Shown one piece after another: positions 1-8,900 of a DNA stretch of 19,316 nucleotides. Origin of the DNA: Synura sp. LO234KE. Taxonomy: Eukaryota > Sar > Synurophyceae > Synurales > Mallomonadaceae. Made by a program: the position numbers and the translations under genes. Below the pieces are notes generated by a model that saw only the letters and a program-made list of their open reading frames with translations, was not told where the DNA came from and ran no database searches. Numbering within the stretch: the first letter of the stretch is position 1; every line of letters starts with the position of its first letter. The stretch is from contig VKHC01000048.1 of NCBI GenBank assembly GCA_015143735.1, positions 1 to 19,316 of the forward strand, in the 5' to 3' direction.

Positions 1-1155
1 AGTATTCGGCACCTGTGGCGACCCCGCCCGTTCGCCGTAGCGGAGAATTCACGTCTTTTGGTATGCCTGGGTTTTCCCCCTGCAGTCTTTACTCGCCCAG
101 GTTGCGGCCTTAGGAAGCTTCTCAATTTTTAGCTTCTCGTCATTTCTGCCTCAGTGGTTTCACTCTAAGTGGTGGTTTGCTTTTTCGTGCAGTACGTTTC
201 TTGACATTTCTCCTGGTATCAACGTGAGAGAAGTTTCACTCCCTTCTCAGAGATGTTCTGGGTATTTATCCCTTTGCTCACCCCTTCCCTTCTATTGATG
301 TGCTTTCCGATAGTCTGCGCCTCTTCTCTACTGCTTCCATAGTGCCGACCCCATTTGCAATACCGTCGATCGGGGCTGCACGCATCCCCTTCTACATTTT
401 TTTCTCATGTGCTCCAAATCTAAACATTTTCTGAAGATTTTCTTGGCCAAATTTCGGATTCGGGAGCGTTTGTCCAGAAAACTTAAAAATTTTGTCTCTG
501 CTGGCAGGATTAAGTTGGCTGGAGGCCTCGATTACCTTCGCCTTAAGAAATACCCTTGGATTTCACTCTTTCTCGTTGGCGGTCACTATCTTGGAAAGGT
601 TGGAGAAACCGGCTTTGTTGTTCGCGATTTTCAGTTTCACAGCTTTCGCTGAAAGCCGGGAGCAGTGTCGCCTGCGCTTGTGAAGGCTTAGATAAGAACG
701 TGTATATAGAGGCCTTTAGGCCAATTCCGAGGCATCCAAATTAAACTTTTCTACCATCCAAACTAATTAAATAGCTAGATATTCGAAATTCTCCACCCAG
801 TCACGGGTTTTGCCACCCGCCGGCACATGGCGAGGAGTGTAGTTCTTTCTATTTCGTCGGTAGGAGTTGCGATTACCACTGAGGAACTAGCTACCTCATC
901 GTGATGTACTACAACATTTTGGGGAGTTCTAGATACTCTGAGTAACCCACAATAACATAACCTAATGCGCTTCCATCATGCAGCAAAAGAGGAATTTTCA
1001 AAACAGAATAATCTAGAAATATAGGAATCAGTATGGTTATTCAATTTCGCAATCAAATCATCCACAAATTATACGATATGTTGAAGCACCTAAATATCTA
1101 ATCTTGCCGATGGCTATTTTTTTCGTGGACTGATAAGAAATGAAGGCTAGATCTA
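1..1155. other. No supported gene; broken open stretches
   Basis: No complete gene can be supported here. On plus, an open frame without ATG runs from about 41 to 295. It is followed by an open stretch in another frame (about 294-435) and then by two overlapping short frames (407-652 and 492-683). The conceptual products are rich in Phe, Ser, Trp and Leu. The passing of one open stretch to the next frame could reflect an eroded coding sequence or simply pyrimidine-rich DNA. No splice model joined them. From about 690 to 1155 the sequence is AT-rich and featureless, and probably contains the 3' flank of the quinone reductase gene that ends at 1156. Confidence 0.4.
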
Positions 1156-1803
1156 CTATGATAGCTTCTTTAAACGTTGGCTCCAGGCGACAAGAGCGAC
1201 AACGACGTTTCGGACTTTCTCCTGAGTGGCGGCATCAACTAAATCCCCAGTCGAGCTATCGAACGGCATCACTTGACCCCATCTTTGCACGGCTAAGGAT
1301 GGACCGTTCATAGCATGAATGTTCAAAAACAAAAATATATCTCTCAGATGAAGTTGAGCACGCATTCCCCCTACACCTCCACCAGCACCAATTATAGCAG
1401 CGGGTTTATCGTTGAAACAATTTCCAAGCGGTCCTCTAGACGCCCAATCTAAGCAATTCTTTCAGAGGAAGAGACAGCACGCATGGCATGAGAAATATTA
1501 TTAAGTTAACAATCTACGAACGTAATTTCGCTGCTTCACCTTCATAGCAGCACTGACAGAAAAATTGTGCTCTGGACTTGCAAATAGAAAAGCGTCCGCC
1601 TCATTAGCTATGCGCCTCCACTCTCGAACTCTATCGTCAAGAACTTCTTCCTTTTCGATATCCTCGCTAAACAAAGGCAAGTCCGGAACATATACTTGGA
1701 TTGAAACGTTTTCTGGCGCACTAAAAGCAGCATATCGAAGTAAGCCCGTGTTGACGGACGCTTTCCGGAGTGAACCAGAGACAGCGACAATCTTCAGCGC
1801 CAT
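1156..1803 (-). CDS. NAD(P)H-dependent FMN reductase / quinone oxidoreductase, two exons
   Basis: Predicted flavodoxin-like NAD(P)H:quinone oxidoreductase of the plant NQR / bacterial chromate-reductase family. It would reduce quinones by two electrons using FMN, probably in the cytosol. Exons are complement(1540..1803) and complement(1156..1458), giving 188 aa, close to the family's usual length. The 81-bp intron (1459-1539) starts GTGAAG and ends AAAG. Removing it joins SAAMK to NCLDWAS in frame, which restores a family motif. The N-terminal MALKIVAVSGSLRKAS is the FMN-phosphate loop. FASPEHNFSVSAAMK (about 74-88) and KPAAIIGAGGGVGGMRAQ (about 103-120) are the other flavin-site segments. 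The ATG at 1803 starts exactly at the conserved first beta strand. The gene diverges from the plus gene whose ATG is at 1851. Family is seen by motif; substrate is inferred. Confidence 0.9.
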
Positions 1804-1850
1804 CGGAAATATGTGTACAGTGTGTGATGAGAAAATACATTTTCAAAAAT
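1804..1850. promoter_or_regulatory. 47-bp shared spacer between divergent start codons
   Basis: The minus-strand quinone reductase starts at 1803 and the plus-strand lysine-rich protein at 1851, so only 47 bp separate the two ATGs. Any core promoter and both 5' UTRs must fit here or overlap the opposite coding sequence. No clear TATA box is seen. Its role as a bidirectional promoter is inferred from geometry alone. Confidence 0.4.
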
Positions 1851-2675
1851 ATGAGTCGTTTCAAAAAATTACATGATAAAATCGACTCTATCCCGAAAGT
1901 TGAAATATTAGACGACGATTATGTAGCGAACTTGATCATCAAGGAAGCTGCAAGAAGCAGATTAAAAAGATCCTTGGTAATTACTGATAGTTTCGATTTA
2001 GCGGTAATGAACAATCATATTTTAAGGATTTTTTTTATACCTGTTGATAAAGAATTATGGCATATTTTCCGGTTAGGAACGGCCTGAGTTACCTTCCATC
2101 AATAAGACTTTTTTGGCGAATACGATTAAAAGTACAGAATCTCACAATAGACGCGAGGTATACATCCTAGAATTTTGAATATAGAGGTTTGAACATTTCC
2201 TTTACAAATCTCTCCAGGAAATTGAAGATTGCTGGAGACAGCATAGAGTTATGCGCCAACATAATCGCCTTGTGAATAGAGATTATTTCAACGATAAATC
2301 AGATCGTGGCGGTCCCTTTCAACATCATTCCGAAAAAAGCTGCACCGATGATGTACAAAGGGAAGAAAGAGAATATTGGGCAAGGAAAAAGGTGATCGAG
2401 ATGATAGTAAAATATTTTAAAAAAGAAGATTTCTAAATTACTTATAGGCTTTAGAAATGAGCAATAAAAATATCGCACAAATTAATCGTCAAGATAATGA
2501 TGAAGGAAAGATCGAAACTCGATTTGAGAAAATTGATTGTGGCATTGATGGGAACAGTGATGATGAGAGTGACGAAACACTTAGCGAAGTTGATAATCAC
2601 ACCAGGAAGAGGAGGAAGGAGGGGCGTCAGAGGAAAAAAGAAAAAAAGAAAAAAAAGCACAAAAGCCATAAATGA
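1851..2675 (+). CDS. Lysine-rich nuclear-type protein, NKAPD1-like motif, four exons
   Basis: Gene model join(1851..1976,2077..2157,2218..2406,2448..2675), 207 aa. Introns are GT-AG and short: 100, 60 and 41 bp. The first begins GTAATT and ends TTAG, the second begins GTATAC and ends CCAG, the third begins GTAAAA and ends ATAG. All junctions are in phase 0 and read through without stops. The N-terminus is a charged helix (DDDYVANLIIKEAARSRLKR). The centre carries NKTFLANTIKSTESHNRRE followed by a Trp/Arg-rich stretch (EDCWRQHR). The C-terminus is acidic and then very basic, ending in runs of Lys near a KRRK signal, which suggests nuclear localisation. The FL..TI....HNRR..E...W pattern resembles the N-terminal motif of animal NKAPD1 (C11orf57) and related plant proteins; this assignment is tentative. 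The 41-bp third intron is the weakest part: without it the protein ends at 2436. Confidence 0.65.
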
Positions 2676-3498
2676 TCTCCGTATCCTGAATTGCGGTAAG
2701 GAAAAGTTGAATCAAATCTTCACGTTTCAATAATTTTCTGCTTGATACAGATCTGAAATATTTTTGGGGTAGTCTCATATGATCATTGATTCTGAAGAAA
2801 ACCTTTCTTGGTGCATTTCCAAACACTGTTTACTTCAGGGTATCTTAGAAGTGTTCTCGTCTTTCTTAAGGGTTCGTGCTTATAATCTTCTTTGGTACCG
2901 TTGTTTGGTGGTGATCGTAGTTGTAAAATTTATGCACGTATTTCTTTATTGTTCCACTTCTTAAGCATCAGCAGCGTGCTAACACAATCAGCGAACCGAA
3001 GTCTTTTTTGTAATATTCGTTATCGATTCCCTCTTCCTTAATGTACTTTTAGCTGGAGGAGGTGCTGTCCTCCCGCTATAAAACATCTGAGGTGTCTGGT
3101 CTTCCCCGCGCACTTTCTCCATCCTCCCGATGATGGAGCAGCCCTCCTGCATTCTGCTACTGGGACAGTTGCTTTGGTGTGACTTGGTAGTACTTCCATC
3201 TGGAAGAACTCATGGAGGTTCACTAGTTTGGGCTGTTCTACTTTTATAAACCTGTTTTGTGTCACTGTAGTACCAAAACTTATTTAAGAAGTGTTATAGT
3301 ATTACTCGGTTACTGGGCAGTTTTGCCCCAGAATTTCCTAAAGGCCTCTAGATCTAAGCTATCTAACAAGCCTTCAAAAGCGCTGGCGACACTGCTCTCG
3401 GCTTTTAGCATTAGCTGCGAAATGCAAGATCGCGAGGAACAGCAAACAAACAACTGGTATCTCGAACTTACTAGTATGCCAGATAGTAGCGATTCTTG
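2676..3498. other. Spacer without a supported gene
   Basis: Short open frames occur on both strands (2779-2964 plus, 3038-3265 minus, 3257-3517 plus). None carries a recognisable motif, and none could be joined by splicing. A small inverted arrangement of GGAGG and CCTCC lies near 3056-3077. I see no RNA gene or repeat array here. Confidence 0.4.
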
Positions 3499-3512
3499 TC
3501 AAGGAATGAAAA
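3499..3512 (+). repeat. Direct repeat A, left copy
   Basis: TCAAGGAATGAAAA, identical to 4731-4744. It is one of two short repeats that flank the broken minus-strand reading frame. Confidence 0.6.
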
Positions 3513-3515
3513 GCT

Positions 3516-3530
3516 GAAAATCCAGTAGTT
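3516..3530 (+). repeat. Direct repeat B, left copy
   Basis: GAAAATCCAGTAGTT, identical to 4942-4956. It lies only 3 bp after repeat A here, against about 197 bp after it in the right copy. Confidence 0.6.
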
Positions 3531-3613
3531 ATTTATTACGTAGAGAAATGAAATGAATGTGAAGTCAGACAGAGGGACTAGACAGCACCATAACACCACT
3601 AAATCAATAACAA

Positions 3614-4718
3614 CTATCCCTTATTTATCCAATAGCAAGTCCCGTGACGACCGGCGAGTAGGAGCAGGGGGAGGAAGCCGTATGCCCGAGGGCAGGGGAA
3701 AGTCCTCCCCGGGGGGTTAATTAATACGCGACAATGTCCCCTACTGAAGCAAGGGGAATCTCCACCCATGCAGACGCATCCAGGGGTGGGTTGAGGCACA
3801 TCGGGGTAGTGTAGGGGCAGCAATCGACAGAAGAGAGAAGACTAGCGACAAGATGTGCGACGAAATGAGCAAGTGGATAGAACACTGAGCGGCGCATAAA
3901 GCGAGAGATGTGTGTAAATGGTGCTGCTGGGAATTGGCTACTCTTGGGTGTAGACAGGGCACGTGTACAAGAAGATGGATGCCGCCGGAGAGAGCTGGGA
4001 GAGCGTTGCAGGCGGACGAGTTCATCCCATAAGGGGTTGATTAAGACGTCCCATGGCACTTGACCATACGGCTGGAAGAGGTCCATTTGCTCCAAGGAGA
4101 AGTGTCCCAGCCACCCGCTAGAGCACTGACGTGGATCCGCGGCAATGTCGCGGAGCGCAGCAAGAAGGTGGTCGTCTGGACCTTTGTAAACTCGTCTGTG
4201 AAATGGTTATAAACCGATTGGAAACATGGTGGTGCGGACGTGCTCCACGAGAGACGCGGGGCAAATGCGGACGTCGAGGCTGGAGAAATCGTCCTTGAGC
4301 TCGAACCAGGTGGAGGTGACCTTAAATACGAAACTGCTAAGCCAACCACCTTGGACGTAGAGAATCTTCGAGGGAATATCGTGTTGGGTCTCAAACTGCT
4401 GGGAGAGCCCTATCGGTCCTACTCCGGAGATCTGCAAGGACCGGAGAATCATTTCAATAAGCTCTCCTTCATCAGGGGAGCTCCAAGTCTGCTGAAGCAC
4501 CTGCTGGGAGATGTGACGCTGCCGGCAGTATGTGCGCTCATTGTCCCCAATGTCCGTGAGCTGAGCGGACAAGACAAGTGGGTGCTTTAGCTTTTCCACC
4601 GCGATGAGTCGTTATGTTCCCAGAGGGCTGTCAAGCGCTTAACATGAGCAGTCTCATCCCAGGGGTAGCCGTACTTGGCAGCCAGAGCGGCTCCCTCGAG
4701 GATGTTACAAAGATTGAA
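3614..4718 (-). pseudogene. Broken gag-like reading frame of unknown family
   Basis: The minus strand carries protein-like sequence in three successive pieces. Piece 1 (4718 down to 4587) contains AAKYGYPWDETAHVKRL and stops at TAA. A frame switch between about 4590 and 4617 leads to piece 2 (4599 down to 3721), open for 293 codons except for one in-frame TAA at 4209-4207. Text resembling real protein continues across that stop (PFHRRVYKGPDDHLLAALRD, then FSLEQMDLFQPYGQVPWDV). A third frame (3823 down to 3614) holds CVCMGGDSPCFSRGHC, a Cys/His cluster that may be a worn zinc knuckle. A frameshift plus a nonsense codon mark it as decayed. The Gag assignment is inference from position, repeats and the Cys/His cluster, and I recognise no specific family. 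Confidence 0.5.
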
Positions 4719-4730
4719 TCACGAAGTGTA

Positions 4731-4744
4731 TCAAGGAATGAAAA
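4731..4744 (+). repeat. Direct repeat A, right copy
   Basis: TCAAGGAATGAAAA, identical to 3499-3512. It would be the inner edge of the right-hand terminal repeat. Confidence 0.6.
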
Positions 4745-4941
4745 ATCAATTGAGTTTTAGCAGGAGCGCGAAGAAGCTCGACTCGAAGATAAAAGTAATT
4801 CTGTGTTGAGCTCCTCTCAACGGCCCAATACACCCTTCTGTACACGCTAGGTAGTGTGTGGCGGCGTGCCCGTAGTTATCATGCCTCTACTCCTGTTGTC
4901 ACGGGATTTGCTAGTTCATCCGTGTACCAAAATCCGTTGCC

Positions 4942-4956
4942 GAAAATCCAGTAGTT
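4942..4956 (+). repeat. Direct repeat B, right copy
   Basis: GAAAATCCAGTAGTT, identical to 3516-3530. It would be the outer edge of the right-hand terminal repeat. Confidence 0.6.
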
Positions 4957-5957
4957 TTGACAAAATCCATACTATAGTGCGCGCACTTTAGGAACACTAA
5001 AGTAAACACAAAAAGTATACCGTTTAAGTACCGTACTATAGGAAAACTGTGTGTTTTTACACTATAGCAAGCGGCAGTTATTGTAAAAACACTTTAGGAA
5101 AACTTGAGTAACCGCGAAAGTATAAAAAAGTTTTGGGGAAAAACTTAATGTAGATTTACGAAAACTATTTCAGTAGTCCGCAAGTATTTTTCATAGTCAT
5201 TTGCTAATGCTATATATCTCTCGACATAGTCATTCGGCTCATGCGGCGGAGTAGTTTCTTCGGTGGGGGGCGCGACTTTATTTCACTTTTTGCTACACAA
5301 TATGCCTATTTACTTCTCCGTAATTAAATACTATAAGGTTTCCGGGAGGCTTCTGTTTCTATTCGAAACATAAGATTTGATCTTCTCTGAAGAGTACTCT
5401 CTTTACTTACCAGCTAAAGGACAACTCAAAGTGATAAGCATCATTTTAATAGTGAGCAGTAAATTTCCTGGTAGTGATTTAAAAGTCGGATCCTGCAACA
5501 AATCGCGTCGACCAAATTAGAGTCCACGAAAAGAATTTCCCTACTCAAGATCAATATTTATTTGCTTAGTAGATGGTCACTCATCCACCATTTCCTTGCG
5601 GTTACACAAGTCCGGCTCTGCAGTGTAAAAGATTTAAATCATAGCAACTTCTAATAACTGCATGTACGAAAGTTGACCAGAGGAAGATATCGAACAAACC
5701 TCCGGGTGAAAAACAGTTTCTCGTAAAAGAATTCAAGTGGGACAACTCAACAGCAAAGAGCTGCTGGCACTACAAGTTTTCAAGGTACAATAAATACTAA
5801 AGTGATTGACCAATGCGTCACCAATTCTTACATAGAAATTCTACGCACATCACGAAAAACGGAAAATGGAGGAAGCCGATGACCTAGCTGTTACCAGTCT
5901 CAAGTCGAATCCCGAGTTTAAGAGTCAAGTGCAGTACTATGACCGCTGTTGCTGCCC
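4957..5957. other. AT-rich spacer with palindrome and recurring short motif
   Basis: No gene is supported. The first 150 bases contain a perfect 12-bp palindrome AGTGCGCGCACT (4976-4987), an inverted repeat (5051-5061 with 5082-5092), and three copies of an ACT[TA]TAGGAA-type motif near 4983, 5034 and 5091. The remainder to 5957 is AT-rich, lacks long open frames on either strand, and includes the 3' flank of the COG7 gene. Confidence 0.45.
5051..5092. repeat. Perfect 11-bp inverted repeat, 20-bp loop
   Basis: GTGTTTTTACA at 5051-5061 is the exact reverse complement of TGTAAAAACAC at 5082-5092. It could form a stem-loop or be the core of a small inverted-repeat element. It lies just beyond the decayed element and within the cluster of TAGGAA-type motifs. 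Function unknown. Confidence 0.55.
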
Positions 5958-8900
5958 TTAACCTTGACTCTCCTTCAGATCTGGTTCCATACCTAATCCC
6001 GCTGCCATCGCCGACAAAAATACGCTGTCGATTTTATGTAAGGCCTGCGCCGCAAGACTCTTTCCTGAATGAAAACGTGACAAGAAAGCAGTGACCAAAA
6101 CAGCAGAATGGCAGGTGTCCGGAGGTAACGTCTGTGCATACGGCGAGCTCATCTAGCTGAAGGATGGCATCAATGTGTAAATGCGCGTTATCAAATTTTC
6201 AGCACTAGTTAGCTTATGGATACAGACAGCGTTATACTTCATTCGTTGTTCACCTGGTGGCAGTGCTAAGGATGTTTCGATGTGGCCCGGATCCGTGCGT
6301 AGCACCCTCTGGATGTGGATGAGTAGGGGATGGGGTGTTAGACCCAATGCACTAACCACCGTGCTGTGGACGAAAACCATTCATCCGACACAAGAGGAGC
6401 GCGCAGGCGAGTTAGGGGAAAACGCTCACAAACCAGAGCGACAGAGAGAGGAGGTATATGACGTATATTACGGAGCGCATAAGAGATTAACGCAATTCCT
6501 GAATCATCGCGGGTTTCCCTCCGCCAAAGGAACACGTGGGAGCCGAACACATCGCAACAGAACTCTAACGCGCGCCCCCCTCGTCAGTCACTGTGACAAG
6601 AAGAAGACCAGTGCGCTGATCACCTGAGATAATTCAGATCCACCAGCAGCTGCATCTTTCCTGTGGGGGACAATTTGCGAATTTTACTGAGTTGGGCGAC
6701 CACTAGACCACTAAGATAGTCCGCGACAGCGAGGAGCCACTCGTTCACCAGCTGCACTCCGCGCTCGACTGTGCCTTCCACAGTGCCAGCTCGATCGCCG
6801 TCTCCCGGTGAGGGTCCGATCGTCCCTGAACCGTAGCCGCCGTCCTCGATGGGGTCATAGCTACCCGCCGGAAACAACAACTGCTCGGAGAGGTTCACAG
6901 TTGATATGCATGAGTTCCTCCGCGCCAGCGCATCTATTCCCTCTTGCTGACAGACAGGGACAAGGAAAGGACAAGATCGCCGCTAGGTAAAGATTCGTAC
7001 ATAAATACGGCGGGCTCATAGCAGCGGAGTTTCAGAGCTTCCCCGTACTCGACCACTGTGGTGCAATGTTGCCCTGCTAATTAATAGTGATGGTTATCCT
7101 ATTCCCACCCTCCACCCTCCGCCCTCCCCCAAAACATTTACCTCCTTGAGACCTAATGACTGGGTCAGGGCGCGCCAACCCTTGAAAACGTGAGCGTCCG
7201 CCTCTCCGACCGTGAGCAACAGATCGGAAAGTGCGTCAGTGGCTACAAAGGCCTCCAGATCTTGCACTAGAGATAGCAGATGCTCGCCGATCTAAGGTAG
7301 TCACCCACCAACCAACCACATCAAGTTATGGAGACGAGAGCAACATGCGCGAAAGTTATCGTGTAAATATGTCATGGCAGGTGTTATAGTGACCAACTAC
7401 GATATCTCAGGGTGGAGACCAGCATTCCCTTCCCATCCCCGTCCCCCTCCATACGCAATATACATTTATATGCATTTCAAATAATCGTCATCGCCATCCT
7501 CCCCTCCCCTTCCGAGTCACCTGTGTGAACGCCGTCTGCGGGAGAAGGTTATCCATCAACTCATAGTCCTCTGTGTCCGACACGACGCTCCCCTGTCCTC
7601 CTGACGCGGAGCCCAAAGACCAGACGGAATCTTTCCCTAGATCCCGCAGCGCTGAGCTCGGGAGATGCACCATCAAATCAAACAACAGTGAGCCTACTGT
7701 GTGTTTATACTTCATCAACCCAGCGGTGACGGAGGCGAATACGCTTTGTGAACTTGCGTTACTGCTTATATACCCGAGACCCACGGCGCTATTGCTGGCT
7801 CCGCCAAGCCCGACCGCCCGCAGAGATGTGACGAGGAAGGCCTTGAGGTCGGAGGACAGCGCTGGGTCGGATTGCAGACACAACGTAGCGGCAATCACCG
7901 CCCCTGATGCGTGGTTTTCGGACGCACTAGCGGTTCGAGATGAAGTGGCGGAGGTGGAAGGGGTGATACCGGGTTGACCTGCGCCGGTGCCGTCCGCATA
8001 CAGTGCATGGAGTACGGTGGTCAAGCAGTCGGTAACGCTGAGTTCAAGTTCAGCGACGCGTCTGTTCAGACGACCGGAGGACTGCAGCACGCGCAGGGCA
8101 GCGGGGAGGAGCATCTTGCTACCGGACAGCCCTAATTCCCGATAGCCGGGCACCATCACTACGGCAGGGTTTGAGCGCCGAGCCGTCCCTGAGTTAGTCA
8201 CAAACTCGTCCCCGTCCCTGTCCCTGTCAACTTCATCGGCCGCGGGCTGGGCGCCGGTGTCAGCTTCATGGCCCACGCCGACTCCTCTCTTTCCCCCTAC
8301 GGAGGTGCCTTCATCAGAGGACTTGTTCAACAATGCGGCCTCGCGGAACTGTTCCACTTTCACAGAGAGATTCTTCGTGGTCTTGAGCAAGTGCTGGGAT
8401 ATCAGTCGGAGTAAAGTCTTCACCCTCACGCTACTGAGGTAGAAGGAGCACCGCCGGACCGCCGTTTCGATGGGTGGCAACACCCCGTCCGCCGCCTCCA
8501 GCAGGCCCTCTGCATACCCCTCGAATAGGGCCACCGGGTCGGCGGCGGAAGGGGCGGCTGTCAAGAACTCGTCCGATGCAAACGAGAACCTAACGAAGGA
8601 CAACAACTCCTCCAACTTCGACCAGACGGAGTTCCCTTCGGCAGCCACGTATGTGTCCAAGAACTCCGCGAAACTGGAGTAGGAGATTCGATATATTTCT
8701 AGGCGTTGCGCCTCGGAGATCCCGATCAGGTACGATGAGATCCGGTTATGGAATGCGTCCATCACGCAGTACAGCTCCAGAATCACTTTCGGGTACCGTG
8801 CGCACTCCGTCAGCAAGTTCAGGAGACGTTCGGAGTGCGCCTGCAGTATTTCGGACAGAATGGAAGATAAGATGACGGGCAATCGTTCCTCGGCAAAGGC

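Larger units (their letters stand above)
3499..4956 (-). mobile_element. Decayed LTR-retrotransposon-like element
   Basis: Two short direct repeats occur in the same order at both sides. The 14-bp TCAAGGAATGAAAA is at 3499-3512 and 4731-4744; the 15-bp GAAAATCCAGTAGTT is at 3516-3530 and 4942-4956. On the left they are 3 bp apart, on the right about 197 bp. This is what a right-hand long terminal repeat (4731-4956, the 5' end for a minus-strand element) and a left-hand copy with a large internal deletion would give. Between them lies a broken minus-strand reading frame that ends near a Cys/His cluster, as Gag-type proteins do. No reverse transcriptase or integrase is visible, so this would be a non-autonomous or heavily deleted copy. 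Perfect TG...CA ends and a clear target duplication are not seen. One 14-bp match is expected by chance about once in a window this size; two in the same order flanking one frame is less likely. Confidence 0.45.

Noticed and set aside
1-683. A spliced gene joining the open stretches at 41-295, 294-435 and 492-683
   Set aside because: No GT-AG pairs in suitable phase link them and no family motif appears in any joined version.
1565-1876. Plus-strand 103-aa open frame
   Set aside because: Complement of the quinone reductase exon 1, whose motifs are unmistakable.
2600-2660. Simple purine-rich repeat
   Set aside because: The A/G-rich run is explained as codons of the lysine-rich C-terminus of the plus-strand gene.
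4240-4590. Plus-strand 116-aa open frame
   Set aside because: Antisense to the longer broken minus frame, which has more protein-like text and a matching continuation across its stop.
6181-6627. Plus-strand 148-aa open frame in COG7 intron 6
   Set aside because: No recognisable domain, residue mix looks random, and it crosses the COG7 exon 6 splice site on the other strand.
7573-7977. Plus-strand 134-aa open frame
   Set aside because: Lies antisense inside COG7 exon 4; GC-rich codon bias on minus leaves the opposite strand open by chance. No motif.
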